From a virus: a DNA stretch of 64,000 nt. Position numbers and translations under genes: made by a program. The stretch spans positions 1 to 64,000 of the IMG/VR virus record IMGVR_UViG_3300036845_000456; one strand, written 5' to 3'. The notes under the pieces are model-generated. The model ran no database searches, had not been told where the DNA came from, and saw nothing but the letters and a program-made list of their open reading frames with translations. Positions 43,241 to 50,352 of the stretch are shown piece by piece. How positions within the stretch are numbered: position 1 is the stretch's first letter; every line of letters begins with the position of its first letter.

Positions 43241-43459
43241 CTATCGGAACCCTTCGATGAATGCCGCGACGCCGTTGCGGTCGCCATTGGCGGCGTACAT
43301 GACGCCGATCATTGCCAGTTCCGGCCGACATGGCGGAAGCCCTGGATAATTTTGGTTCATGTCAGAGATCATCGAGGCGACTGCATTGACGAGATCGCCG
43401 CGCTGCAAATATTCGCGGGCCCTGGCCTTACACCATTCCAACCGTTCGGCCTCTGTCAT
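43241..43459 (-). CDS. Small phage-family hypothetical protein
   Basis: 72 aa; AAAGGCACC before ATG. The sequence (ERLEWCKARAREYLQRGDL, VNAVASMISDMNQNYPGLPP, NGDRNGVAAFIEGF) belongs to a family I recognise from many Rhizobiales phages: 'A....W...RA.EY...Gdl.nA..Sm.SD'. Function unknown. Overlaps the preceding short gene by ATGA. Confidence 0.68.
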   Translation of the reverse strand: MTEAERLEWCKARAREYLQRGDLVNAVASMISDMNQNYPGLPPCRPELAMIGVMYAANGDRNGVAAFIEGFR

Positions 43460-43632
43460 GACAGGTGCCTTTCGTCTTCGCCGACGACAATCCGATGCGT
43501 CGCTTCATCGATGGTGACCGCAAGCTCAACCAGAGCTTCCACGATCAGCCGCGCCTCGAACGCGACTCGCCCCGACGTCGCCGTCTCGATCAGGGCCAGC
43601 CGGGCTTCGTGCCTTTCTTCCTTGGTTCGCAT
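43456..43632 (-). CDS. Very small hypothetical protein (58 aa)
   Basis: 58 aa starting MRTKEERHEARLALIETATS and ending VVGEDERHLS, mostly one charged amphipathic helix. Too short for most gene callers. Its stop overlaps the next ATG as ATGA and it directly follows the signal-peptide gene, which argues for a real, coupled gene. Confidence 0.55.
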   Translation of the reverse strand: MRTKEERHEARLALIETATSGRVAFEARLIVEALVELAVTIDEATHRIVVGEDERHLS

Positions 43633-43638
43633 GGGGGT

Positions 43639-44046
43639 TCATCTCCGGTTGTTGGGGTGGGCTCGCAGCCACGTGCCGAGCTTGCCGCAAAACTGCTCGT
43701 CTGGGTGGCCGTCGCAGAACGCCTCGATCGAAGCCTCGATGTCCGCTTGCTGGGCCGCCTCCTGCCGCGAGGGAGGCCGTGGGCTGCGTGGCGGCGGCGG
43801 GGCTTGTGAGAGTGGCGGCGGGTCGGGCAACGCCTCTGTGCGCCGCTGCGGCGGCGCGGTATAGACTTCCGGCCCCGGACCGGGCGGGAGGAAGGCCACA
43901 GGAGGCCGTACAGGCACGGGCACGGGTGGCCAATAGGGTGACGACCGGCAACCCCACGGATCGCACAGGAGGACGCCAGCGCCCGGCGCCGGGCCTGCCG
44001 AGAGGGCGCCGAGCACGATGCCGGCAATGAGGGGGGCGAGGTTCAT
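43639..44046 (-). CDS. Secreted Pro-rich hypothetical protein
   Basis: 135 aa. N-terminal signal-like segment (APLIAGIVLGALSAGPAPGA), then LLCDPWGCRSSPYWPP with a CxxxxC-type pair, a 50-residue Pro/Arg linker and a C-terminal helical domain (IEASIEAFCDGHPDEQFCGK) with two Cys, possibly a disulfide. Predicted periplasmic. Overlaps neighbours by 4 bases. Confidence 0.6.
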   Translation of the reverse strand: MNLAPLIAGIVLGALSAGPAPGAGVLLCDPWGCRSSPYWPPVPVPVRPPVAFLPPGPGPEVYTAPPQRRTEALPDPPPLSQAPPPPRSPRPPSRQEAAQQADIEASIEAFCDGHPDEQFCGKLGTWLRAHPNNRR

Positions 44047-44270
44047 GGCACCGTCTCCCCGGGGGCAAAGGCGATGCTGAGCAGGCGCACGCCGTTACCG
44101 TTGCCGTCGTCGGTGTAGACCGTCATTTCCCGGCGCTGCGTGTGCGGGTCGATCTCGACCACGACGCGGGCGCGGATGTCGGCTTCCATGAGGGTCAGGT
44201 AGCGGTCGATCAGGACGTCGCGGTTGATCATGATCTCGTAGCGTCCAAGATTGGTAGGCTCGGTGCTCAT
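44043..44270 (-). CDS. Hypothetical protein
   Basis: 75 aa with alternating strands (IRARVVVEIDPHTQRREMTV, YTDDGNGNGVRLLSIAF). No recognised domain. Couples by 4-base overlap to genes on both sides. Confidence 0.6.
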   Translation of the reverse strand: MSTEPTNLGRYEIMINRDVLIDRYLTLMEADIRARVVVEIDPHTQRREMTVYTDDGNGNGVRLLSIAFAPGETVP

Positions 44271-44683
44271 GTTGTTTCCTTTCGTTTGACTCGATGTCTC
44301 CAGTGATGCGTTGACCAGCCCGCGCGCGCAGCGGAGTAGCCCATGGCTTCAGCGCAATCGCCGTTGCAGAAGAACTCGTCCACGTAGGACTCGCCGTCCC
44401 AAGTCGTGTAGCTGTAGACGGTGCGGCGTCCACTTACGTGCCGCGTCCAGCGATTGTCGTAGATGTCTTCGGACGCGCGCTCGTGTTCCTCCTTCTCATA
44501 GTGGTACTTGACCGAGACGATTTGCTGATTGGTGCGCTTCTGTAGGTCCTCGCGCGTCACAAGTTCAGCGTCGAAGTCGAAGCGTCCCCTACCCATTGGG
44601 TGCTCAACGTAGTGCTGCGTTGTGTGCTTGCGGATCGGCTTGCCGCACATCCGGCAATATGGCTGAGTGTTTGATTTGAACAT
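44267..44683 (-). CDS. Zinc-ribbon-like hypothetical protein
   Basis: 138 aa from ATG 44683, chosen over an upstream frame that runs through the next gene. CRMCGKPIRKHTTQHYVEHP gives a CxxC pair, FFCNGDCAEAMGY a second CxxxC, so a bound zinc is likely. Beta-rich centre (RFDFDAELVTREDLQKRTNQ; VSGRRTVYSYTTWDGESYVD). Family unknown. Confidence 0.6.
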   Translation of the reverse strand: MFKSNTQPYCRMCGKPIRKHTTQHYVEHPMGRGRFDFDAELVTREDLQKRTNQQIVSVKYHYEKEEHERASEDIYDNRWTRHVSGRRTVYSYTTWDGESYVDEFFCNGDCAEAMGYSAARAGWSTHHWRHRVKRKETT

Positions 44684-44685
44684 CG

Positions 44686-44928
44686 TCAGTGCGTCTCCGC
44701 TTTGAGAGCCTTGCGGCCGTGGTCGGTGATGGTCACCCACAGGATCGGCCATCCGTAGGGAGGCCGGATGCGACGTTCATGGGGATGGATCAGGCCGCGC
44801 TCGATCAGGCAAAAGAGCGTGGCCGGCTTGACGTCGTGGCGGGTGACCAAGTTGAACTCGGTCGCCCCGGTCGGGCAGCCGTTGAGAATGTTGAGCACGA
44901 TGTGCTCAGACTCTGTCAGGGTTTTCAT
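44686..44928 (-). CDS. Winged-helix-like small protein
   Basis: 80 aa from ATG 44928. HIVLNILNGCPTGATEFNLV, then LFCLIERGLIHPHERRIRPP and a final strand/helix (VTITDHGRKALKAETH), which matches the 'll..l....g....el....G.v......' order of winged-helix regulators. DNA binding is inferred. Confidence 0.6.
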   Translation of the reverse strand: MKTLTESEHIVLNILNGCPTGATEFNLVTRHDVKPATLFCLIERGLIHPHERRIRPPYGWPILWVTITDHGRKALKAETH

Positions 44929-44935
44929 TTGATGA

Positions 44936-45304
44936 TCATCCCTGACACGTCGTGTACGGCAGGAATGCCCAACCCGTACCGATCGGCGATTGCACAAACC
45001 CCCAGTTGCCTGAGACGTCGAGCAACGCGAGCGCTGTACCGGGCGGCAGCGCGCCGACGATCGGACCATTGGGAACGACGCGCAGATTCAGCCACACCCA
45101 CGGCGGCCCGATGACGATGCATACGGGCGGCGGGGGAGGCGGTGGCGCGACGATGACCGGCGGTGGTGCCACGACTACAGGCGGCGGCGTTACGACGATC
45201 GGTGGTGGCGTCACCACAAAGGGCGGCGGTTGAATGACCACTTGCGCGGTGGTCGCGCCCGTCAACGCCAGCAGCGCGGCGAGCGCAGTCAGAGTGCGTT
45301 TCAT
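44936..45304 (-). CDS. Exported SH3b-like protein
   Basis: 122 aa from ATG 45304 (a longer frame would abolish the signal peptide). Signal peptide (KRTLTALAALLALTGATTAQ), then a Pro/Val repeat stretch (PPPIVVTPPPVVVAPPP), then a bacterial SH3 domain (LNLRVVPNGPIVGALPPGTA; GNWGFVQSPIGTGWAFLP). SH3b domains bind cell-wall peptides; here probably a periplasmic wall-contact protein. An invariant-loop hairpin lies just upstream. Confidence 0.65.
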   Translation of the reverse strand: MKRTLTALAALLALTGATTAQVVIQPPPFVVTPPPIVVTPPPVVVAPPPVIVAPPPPPPPVCIVIGPPWVWLNLRVVPNGPIVGALPPGTALALLDVSGNWGFVQSPIGTGWAFLPYTTCQG

Positions 45305-45326
45305 TTGATATGTTCCTCCGGGTTCG

Positions 45327-45388
45327 CCCGGCGCTCCAACGCCGGGGATGCAGCAGCGCATCATGGGGCCCCGCTCCAAATGGGGCCC
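45327..45388 (-). other. Invariant-loop hairpin 2 plus second hairpin
   Basis: First stem CCCGGCG/CGCCGGG (45327-45333 with 45340-45346), loop CTCCAA. Second stem GGGCCCC/GGGGCCC (45366-45372 with 45382-45388), loop again containing CTCCAA. Same layout as the pair at 46354-46411. Lies upstream of the exported SH3b gene. Confidence 0.65.
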
Positions 45389-45398
45389 GGTGCTACGC

Positions 45399-45548
45399 TC
45401 ACCATCTTTTTTTGAATGAAGATTTACGCTTGATCGCTCGCGTGTTGCAGAGTCGAATTCCGGTTTTCCTATCGAGAAAATAGACGCGGACTTTCCCGGG
45501 TTGGAACTTTTCCACATGAAATTGGAAACGAGTTGCTGCTTTGGTCAT
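45399..45548 (-). CDS. Very small basic protein (49 aa)
   Basis: 49 aa from ATG 45548 (AGGAGCAAGCA upstream). TRFQFHVEKFQPGKVRVYFL, then RLCNTRAIKRKSSFKKRW, strongly basic, suggesting nucleic-acid binding. Overlaps the preceding gene by 4 bases. Confidence 0.55.
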   Translation of the reverse strand: MTKAATRFQFHVEKFQPGKVRVYFLDRKTGIRLCNTRAIKRKSSFKKRW

Positions 45549-45754
45549 TGCTTGCTCCTGGGTTTTAGCTGTTCGAGCCGGGCGAATAGTCTCTGAATGC
45601 ATTCGACAGCGGCTCGCTCGCCCTTGAGGCCGAATTGCTTGAGCACGCGCCGGAAGTCATAGGCCGGCGCGTGGTGCTGCCCGCACACCGCGCAGAGATT
45701 GACGCGGAAGTGGCGCCTGCGGGGCGCGGGCAGCGCGATCGGTTCGAAGGTCAT
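45545..45754 (-). CDS. Zinc-binding small protein
   Basis: 69 aa. CAVCGQHHAPAYDFRRVLKQ (CxxC plus HH) suggests a metal site, followed by a helical C-terminus (ERAAVECIQRLFARLEQLKP). Overlaps both neighbours by 4 bases. Confidence 0.55.
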   Translation of the reverse strand: MTFEPIALPAPRRRHFRVNLCAVCGQHHAPAYDFRRVLKQFGLKGERAAVECIQRLFARLEQLKPRSKQ

Positions 45755-46326
45755 CGCAACCGGTCGCCGCGCGGTGCACTGGTGGTGCCAAGCACGTTGC
45801 CGCGCGCGTCGTAGTCCTTGGTGGTGTTGCCGGTTGTTGTTGACGTGCCACGGCTGTTGCCACGGGCGTCATAGAACCGGTTCGAGCCGTCGCCTTGCGG
45901 CACGACCGTGCCGATGCTGCGGCCGTCCGGCGCGTAGACCCGGCTTTGCTCGGCCGCCCCCGCGTTCGTGACTATGGCCAGCAAGAGCAATCCCGCCAGC
46001 ATGACTCCGACCAACGATAGCCAGAACCACATCGCGGTTCTGCTCATGGGCTCGATGTAGGCAGGCTCCATGCTGACCGGTCGCGGCTTGACGATCTCGC
46101 CGGTTGACCAATCGACGGCCTTCCAATTCACGCCACGTTGCGGCTGCGGCTGCCACTGACGATCGGGATTGGTCCCGAGCAACAGCAGCAACAACCACGC
46201 CAACAGCGGCGAGATCAGGACAGCTAGGACGAACCAACCGAAACCGGAGCGTTGATAGTGACGTGTGGCCGCAATGCTGACGGCGATTGCGAACACGATC
46301 CAGATGATGAAGCAGACGAATGACAT
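45751..46326 (-). CDS. Membrane protein with YDARGN repeats
   Basis: 191 aa from ATG 46326. At least three hydrophobic segments (FVCFIIWIVFAIAVSIAA; FGWFVLAVLISPLLAWLLLL; MWFWLSLVGVMLAGLLLLAI), then a soluble C-terminus with RFYDARGNSRGTSTTTGNTT and KDYDARGNVLGTTSAP repeats, a pattern common in phage and host exported proteins. Predicted inner-membrane. A two-hairpin leader precedes it (46354-46411). Confidence 0.65.
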   Translation of the reverse strand: MSFVCFIIWIVFAIAVSIAATRHYQRSGFGWFVLAVLISPLLAWLLLLLLGTNPDRQWQPQPQRGVNWKAVDWSTGEIVKPRPVSMEPAYIEPMSRTAMWFWLSLVGVMLAGLLLLAIVTNAGAAEQSRVYAPDGRSIGTVVPQGDGSNRFYDARGNSRGTSTTTGNTTKDYDARGNVLGTTSAPRGDRLR

Positions 46327-46353
46327 TGTCGTTTTCCTTCGGGGTTTGATTGA

Positions 46354-46411
46354 CCGGCGACTCCAATCGCCGGGATGCGAGCGCATCATGGAGTCCGTCG
46401 CACACGGACTC
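46354..46411 (-). other. Invariant-loop hairpin 3 plus second hairpin
   Basis: CCGGCGA/TCGCCGG (46354-46360 with 46367-46373) with loop CTCCAA, then GAGTCCG/CGGACTC (46391-46397 with 46405-46411). The A-T pair at the stem top is changed together on both sides relative to copies 2 and 5. Confidence 0.65.
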
Positions 46412-46438
46412 GGTGCTGCACTTTTAGGTTTGTCTGAT

Positions 46439-46579
46439 TTAGCCGAACAACTGCCCGATGAAGGTGATCAAATCCACAATCGAGAGCAGGGTGGCCCACT
46501 TGAACGGGCCTTTGATCCGCTTCGGATCGGCGCGGTAGTCCTCGCTGAGTTGTTGTAGTGGCGACTTACGCTTTTCCAT
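46439..46579 (-). CDS. Very small hypothetical protein (46 aa)
   Basis: 46 aa from ATG 46579. KRKSPLQQLSEDYRADPKRI (basic) then a hydrophobic end (WATLLSIVDLITFIGQLF), so possibly membrane-bound. Overlaps the preceding gene start by 14 bases. Confidence 0.5.
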   Translation of the reverse strand: MEKRKSPLQQLSEDYRADPKRIKGPFKWATLLSIVDLITFIGQLFG

Positions 46580-46769
46580 GTTCAGGTTCCTTCGCGGTTT
46601 GAGCCCACGTCTTCGGCAGAAAGCCTTCCTTGCACAGCCAGCTATCGAGCGCGCCGAATAGCTCGGCCATCTCGACGGCCATGTCGGTGCAATCGTCGTC
46701 CGCGTCATAGGCGGCGTTGATCTCTCCGATTAGCTCACGCAATCGGGTTAGTGTTGCTTCCGGGTCCAT
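46566..46769 (-). CDS. Small acidic hypothetical protein
   Basis: 67 aa from ATG 46769. Helical, acidic (LTRLRELIGEINAAYDADDD; CTDMAVEMAELFGALDSWLC). No family named. Embedded in the overlapping gene run. Confidence 0.55.
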   Translation of the reverse strand: MDPEATLTRLRELIGEINAAYDADDDCTDMAVEMAELFGALDSWLCKEGFLPKTWAQTAKEPEHGKA

Positions 46770-47274
46770 GTTCGACTCCTTCGGGTGGATTGGGATAGAG
46801 CGGTCCGTCGCTCTCGTAGATGTAGCGGCGTTCACCGGTAGCCTGAAAGTGTTGCTCATTCTTCGCCAAGCGAGCCGCACGCGTGTCGCTGCGATCGGCA
46901 ATGTAGGCGTCGATCTTAGCAACGACGCGCTTCAGTTCCTCGTGGGCGTGGTTCGAGCCCGTAAGGATGTCGCGCGCCAACTGGGCAAGCACAGATGCGT
47001 ACTTGTGTTCAGTCCAATGCTTGCGATTCTTTGCAGTGCGCTCGCAGATGCTTTCGTACACTTCCTGCTCGCTGGGATAGTTGAGCCGCGCGGCCTTGTG
47101 CTTTGCCTCATTGATGTTTTTGGCAAAGCCAAGCCGCTCGTTGTAGTACACGCTATCGATGCGCCAGCCGGTGTTGCCGTTGCGGTCGATCATCGCTACG
47201 GCCATGCCGTTCTGGCGAACGCCGTAACGGGCATTGATGCCGACACCATCGATGTGGTGAAGTGTGATGCTCAT
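46735..47274 (-). CDS. Hypothetical protein with helical C-terminus
   Basis: 179 aa. A short beta N-terminus (ITLHHIDGVGINARYGVRQN; GNTGWRIDSVYYNERLGFAK) is followed by helices (SVLAQLARDILTGSNHAHEE; DTRAARLAKNEQHFQATGE). No catalytic motif seen. An invariant-loop hairpin lies 22 bases upstream. Confidence 0.58.
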   Translation of the reverse strand: MSITLHHIDGVGINARYGVRQNGMAVAMIDRNGNTGWRIDSVYYNERLGFAKNINEAKHKAARLNYPSEQEVYESICERTAKNRKHWTEHKYASVLAQLARDILTGSNHAHEELKRVVAKIDAYIADRSDTRAARLAKNEQHFQATGERRYIYESDGPLYPNPPEGVEHGPGSNTNPIA

Positions 47275-47295
47275 TCAGAAACCCTCCGGTTTGAA

Positions 47296-47311
47296 CCGCA
47301 CTCCAATGCGG
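47296..47311 (-). other. Invariant-loop hairpin 4
   Basis: CCGCA/TGCGG (5 bp) with loop CTCCAA, immediately before the gene starting at 47274. The stem differs from the other copies but pairs perfectly. Confidence 0.6.
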
Positions 47312-47324
47312 CGCTCCTGTTTGT

Positions 47325-47807
47325 TCAAAGCGGCCGTTGTTTGAGGCCGGGCGCCTTGAAGTTGTGATCATAGTTCACGTCACGGCTGTCGAAGCCGAGC
47401 GGGAAACGCCATGTCGGATCGCGATAGCCCCACAGATGAAACTTGTTGGACGTATCGACCTTGCGGCTTTCCGCCGGGTATAGTTCGACGGCTTCGCACT
47501 CGGCGCCGAGCAATTGGTTCTTGATCTCTTGCAAGTGCCGCCAGTCGCGAATGATCGCACCGTCGCGGCGGCGGATGTTCAGATGCAGCAAGCCCGCATT
47601 GTCATGATGGCGCACTTGCACCTGATAGAGATCATTGAGCCAATATTCGCAGCCCGCCTCGTATTCATCGAGCCGAGCCTTCGCTTCCGTTTCGCTCACG
47701 TTCCATAGCTTGGCGGCATAGGCCAGACTTTCGCCCGGCTCGATGCTCGGCCGCGACGCTGGTCTGAGCGGAGTCCAGTGTCGCGGCTTTTTGCTTCCGT
47801 TGGACAT
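47325..47807 (-). CDS. Phage/bacterial hypothetical protein (DUF7694-like)
   Basis: 160 aa. The core segments DGAIIRDWRHLQEIKNQLLG, AECEAVELYPAESRKVDTSN and FHLWGYRDPTWRFPLGFDSR are a pattern I recognise from a family widespread in phages and mobile elements. Function unknown. The N-terminal 50 residues are Ser/Pro-rich. Confidence 0.62.
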   Translation of the reverse strand: MSNGSKKPRHWTPLRPASRPSIEPGESLAYAAKLWNVSETEAKARLDEYEAGCEYWLNDLYQVQVRHHDNAGLLHLNIRRRDGAIIRDWRHLQEIKNQLLGAECEAVELYPAESRKVDTSNKFHLWGYRDPTWRFPLGFDSRDVNYDHNFKAPGLKQRPL

Positions 47808-47809
47808 GT

Positions 47810-48706
47810 CTAAGACATGAACCTGGAGACATCAGCCAAGATTTCCTCGGCTGACTTCTGCACGACGGCGCGAACGTCATCGTTGTTGCGGAGAACCGGC
47901 GCTTCCTCCGCGCAAAGTTCGTGCTTGATCCGCTCGGTGATCGCGGTCAGCGCCGGATCATCTTGCAGATTGAAGGCTGGCAACAAGTCGGCAAGCTCGC
48001 GTACGTTGGCGACCAGCGAGTCGGTGAAGAACTTGCGGCCTTCGCCTTCGCCGTTGGTCTTGTACTCGCCGAGCTTCTTGGCCATGTGCCCGACCACCTT
48101 GGTGATCTGGTCAACGGTGTCGCGCGTCGAGCGAACCTCCGCTTGCTCGGACGCCGCCGTGATCTCGGCGCGGATGTCGGCAACCGTGTCGGCATCCAGC
48201 ACGTCGGACCGGAAGTCGTCCGCCTCGGGCAGCGGCATGAAGGTCAAGTCGAGCTTGAACTTCGTGCGGATTTCATCGGCGCTCGGGTAGTCTTCGGCCT
48301 TCCACAAGCCGTTGAGTCTCTGCTTGGCTTCCTCCACGAATATCGGATAGTCGCGGCAGAAGTCGTCGGCAGCCGTATGAAAGTCCCGTTTGATCTCGCG
48401 GAACTGGCCGGTGAACTTCGCGTACAGCACATTCGGCAGAATGCGCGGGCCTTCATCGGCCCACGGCTTGGTCATGCGATAGTGCAAGTCGCGCGCCCGG
48501 CTGACCAACTCGGTCAGGCGCTTCAGCCGCTCGGCGTTGAGCAGCAACTTGTTGTAACGCCCGGCGTCGGCGCTCGCATTGTGCGCCTGATTGACTTCGT
48601 CGGTCACCTTCTTATCGAGGCGACGCGCCGTCCACATCGAGATGTTGACGGCGACAAGCACCGCCTTCCGCGACAGCGGCGAGGCGATTTTGGTGTTGGC
48701 TAACAT
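47810..48706 (-). CDS. DUF3150-like protein of the MoxR/VWA module
   Basis: 298 aa. The order of helices with AVLVAVNISMWTARRLDKKV, ERLKRLTELVSRARDLHYRM, TKPWADEGPRILPNVLYAKF and FHTAADDFCRDYPIFVEEAK is characteristic of DUF3150, which occurs in phages beside a MoxR-type ATPase and a VWA-metallopeptidase gene, exactly as here. Function unknown; probably part of one complex. Confidence 0.72.
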   Translation of the reverse strand: MLANTKIASPLSRKAVLVAVNISMWTARRLDKKVTDEVNQAHNASADAGRYNKLLLNAERLKRLTELVSRARDLHYRMTKPWADEGPRILPNVLYAKFTGQFREIKRDFHTAADDFCRDYPIFVEEAKQRLNGLWKAEDYPSADEIRTKFKLDLTFMPLPEADDFRSDVLDADTVADIRAEITAASEQAEVRSTRDTVDQITKVVGHMAKKLGEYKTNGEGEGRKFFTDSLVANVRELADLLPAFNLQDDPALTAITERIKHELCAEEAPVLRNNDDVRAVVQKSAEEILADVSRFMS

Positions 48707-48761
48707 GGTAGGCTCTCCGTTTTGTTTGGTAGGCTGAAGGTTGAAGGGGAAACGGGACGGA

Positions 48762-50333
48762 CTAGGCGTCCGTCCCGACGTCGATCACGTCGCCCCAAGG
48801 CAACGTGCTTTTCAGGTAGGTCACGATGCGAGGGTCGCCATACGCCGCCCAAAGGACGGGCGCCTGCGGTTCCGGGCCAGGGTCGCCAATCTCAAGATCG
48901 GTCAGCGCCACGATCAGCGAGCAGTCTGGATCGTTTTCATCAATCCACTGGAACGCTGGTCGCAAGTCCGTGCCGCCACGGCCGACCGCCTTGAACTCGA
49001 CTTGGTCGCCGTCGAGATAGCGATCGACCGCATTGACCCGCGTGTCGTTGTAGACGACCACGGCTTCCGAGATGATGCCCGCGTCCATCGCCGCCTGAAC
49101 CTCGTTGCCGACTTTGTTCAGGACGTCGTCAGACATGGACAGCGACGTATCAACAAGAAACGCGACTTTGTTGATGCCGTCGCGCTGCGTGCCGGGCAGC
49201 ACGAACCCGGTGTGTGCGAACCGGCGATTCGGTCGGTTCCACGTTTCTGAGCGGCTGGCGCCCGCGTCGAAAAACTGGCGCATTTCTTCGCGCCAATCCT
49301 CGGTCGGCGTCTTGCGCCGCTCAAGTTCCGACTCCCAATGGCCGGGCAAGCAGCCGGCCTTCTTGGCGAGCGCAGCGGCTTGATGCGCGATGACGTCCCA
49401 ATGCGCGTCGAGATCGGGGGCCTGTTCAGCGGGCGCGTCGAGCACGCCACCGCAATCCCAAGCCTGTTGCTCATAGCCGGGGCGCGGCGTAGCATTGCCC
49501 TCCCCGTCAGCGTCTGCGTCCTCGCCCACGTCCTCGCCGACGTCAGCGCCGTCGCCTTCGCCTTCGTTAGTGCCGCCGTCCTCGTCACCGTCGTTGCCCT
49601 CGTCGCCGTCTTCGTTTTCGTCAACGTCGCCGTCACCGCCAGCGCCATCGGCACCGTCGTCGGCATCGCCGTCGTCAACGTCGCCGCCGTCGGCATCGTC
49701 CGCGTCACTGTCTGCGTCACCGTCAGCGTTTGCGTCAGCGGCTTCGTCTTCGTCACCGGCATCGCCGTCGTCACCGTCAGCGTCATCGGCAACGTCGTCG
49801 TCAGCGTCTCCGTCTTCGTTGCTGCCAGCGTCATCGCCATCGTCTGCGTCCACGGCATCGTCTTCGTCACCGCCAGCGTCATCGGCAGCGTCTTCTTGTT
49901 GCTGCTGTTGCTGTTCCTCGATTTCCAAGACGCGGTAGATGTCTTCGGTCGCCATGCCGGCAAACTCGGGACGGTTCAGCACCCAATCGGGGAGCTTGAA
50001 CCCTTCCGCGAGAATGTCAGGGTTGATCGAATAATCGCACGCCTTGTTCCAACGCAGCGGATCGCGCCCACGGCGCCGCGTCGAATGGTGGCGGGCATCG
50101 TGTTCGCTTTCGTGAACTTGGATGCCTTCCAGGAACTCTTGCGACAACTCGCAAACGAATTGCGGGTTGTAGTAGTGTTTGATCGAGTCGGTGGCCATGC
50201 GTGGAATTGACCAGCATGGCACCGGCTCGACGTTCGCGACCAGCACGCCATAAAACTTGCGTGCTTGAATGATGGCCGCGCGCGCCTTCATCACCTTGTC
50301 TTTGGCGACGCGCTCCATTTCGAGGCGGTTCAT
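48762..50333 (-). CDS. DUF2201-like putative metallopeptidase with acidic linker and VWA domain
   Basis: 523 aa. Residues 1-135 carry an HExxH zinc motif (VHESEHDARHH, H74 and H78) and RWNKACDYSINPDIL. Residues about 147-278 are an extremely acidic D/A/G/E linker. The C-terminus (about 380-523) is a VWA domain with MIDAS DTSLS (395-399), GGTDLRP and LIVALTD. The layout resembles CobT-type VWA partners of MoxR ATPases, but no chelatase set is present. The linker is encoded by the degenerate hexamer array seen elsewhere. Sits between a MoxR-type ATPase and DUF3150 genes. Confidence 0.82.
   Translation of the reverse strand: MNRLEMERVAKDKVMKARAAIIQARKFYGVLVANVEPVPCWSIPRMATDSIKHYYNPQFVCELSQEFLEGIQVHESEHDARHHSTRRRGRDPLRWNKACDYSINPDILAEGFKLPDWVLNRPEFAGMATEDIYRVLEIEEQQQQQQEDAADDAGGDEDDAVDADDGDDAGSNEDGDADDDVADDADGDDGDAGDEDEAADANADGDADSDADDADGGDVDDGDADDGADGAGGDGDVDENEDGDEGNDGDEDGGTNEGEGDGADVGEDVGEDADADGEGNATPRPGYEQQAWDCGGVLDAPAEQAPDLDAHWDVIAHQAAALAKKAGCLPGHWESELERRKTPTEDWREEMRQFFDAGASRSETWNRPNRRFAHTGFVLPGTQRDGINKVAFLVDTSLSMSDDVLNKVGNEVQAAMDAGIISEAVVVYNDTRVNAVDRYLDGDQVEFKAVGRGGTDLRPAFQWIDENDPDCSLIVALTDLEIGDPGPEPQAPVLWAAYGDPRIVTYLKSTLPWGDVIDVGTDA
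49503..49898. repeat. Degenerate GTCNNC-type hexamer array, locus 2
   Basis: About 395 bases of GTCNNC/GCCNNC hexamers read on the + strand. On the coding (-) strand they specify the D/A/G-rich acidic linker of the metallopeptidase-VWA protein. The + strand frames encode V/A/I-rich or P/S/T-rich low complexity, but no gene is expected there. Confidence 0.75.
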
Positions 50334-50352
50334 TTCTGACTCCGGGTTTGTT

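Noticed and set aside
49338-50210. Long + strand reading frame (290 codons, V/A-rich) opposite the metallopeptidase-VWA gene
   Set aside because: It follows the hexamer pattern of the repeat array on the other strand of a well-supported gene and has no start or ribosome site of its own.
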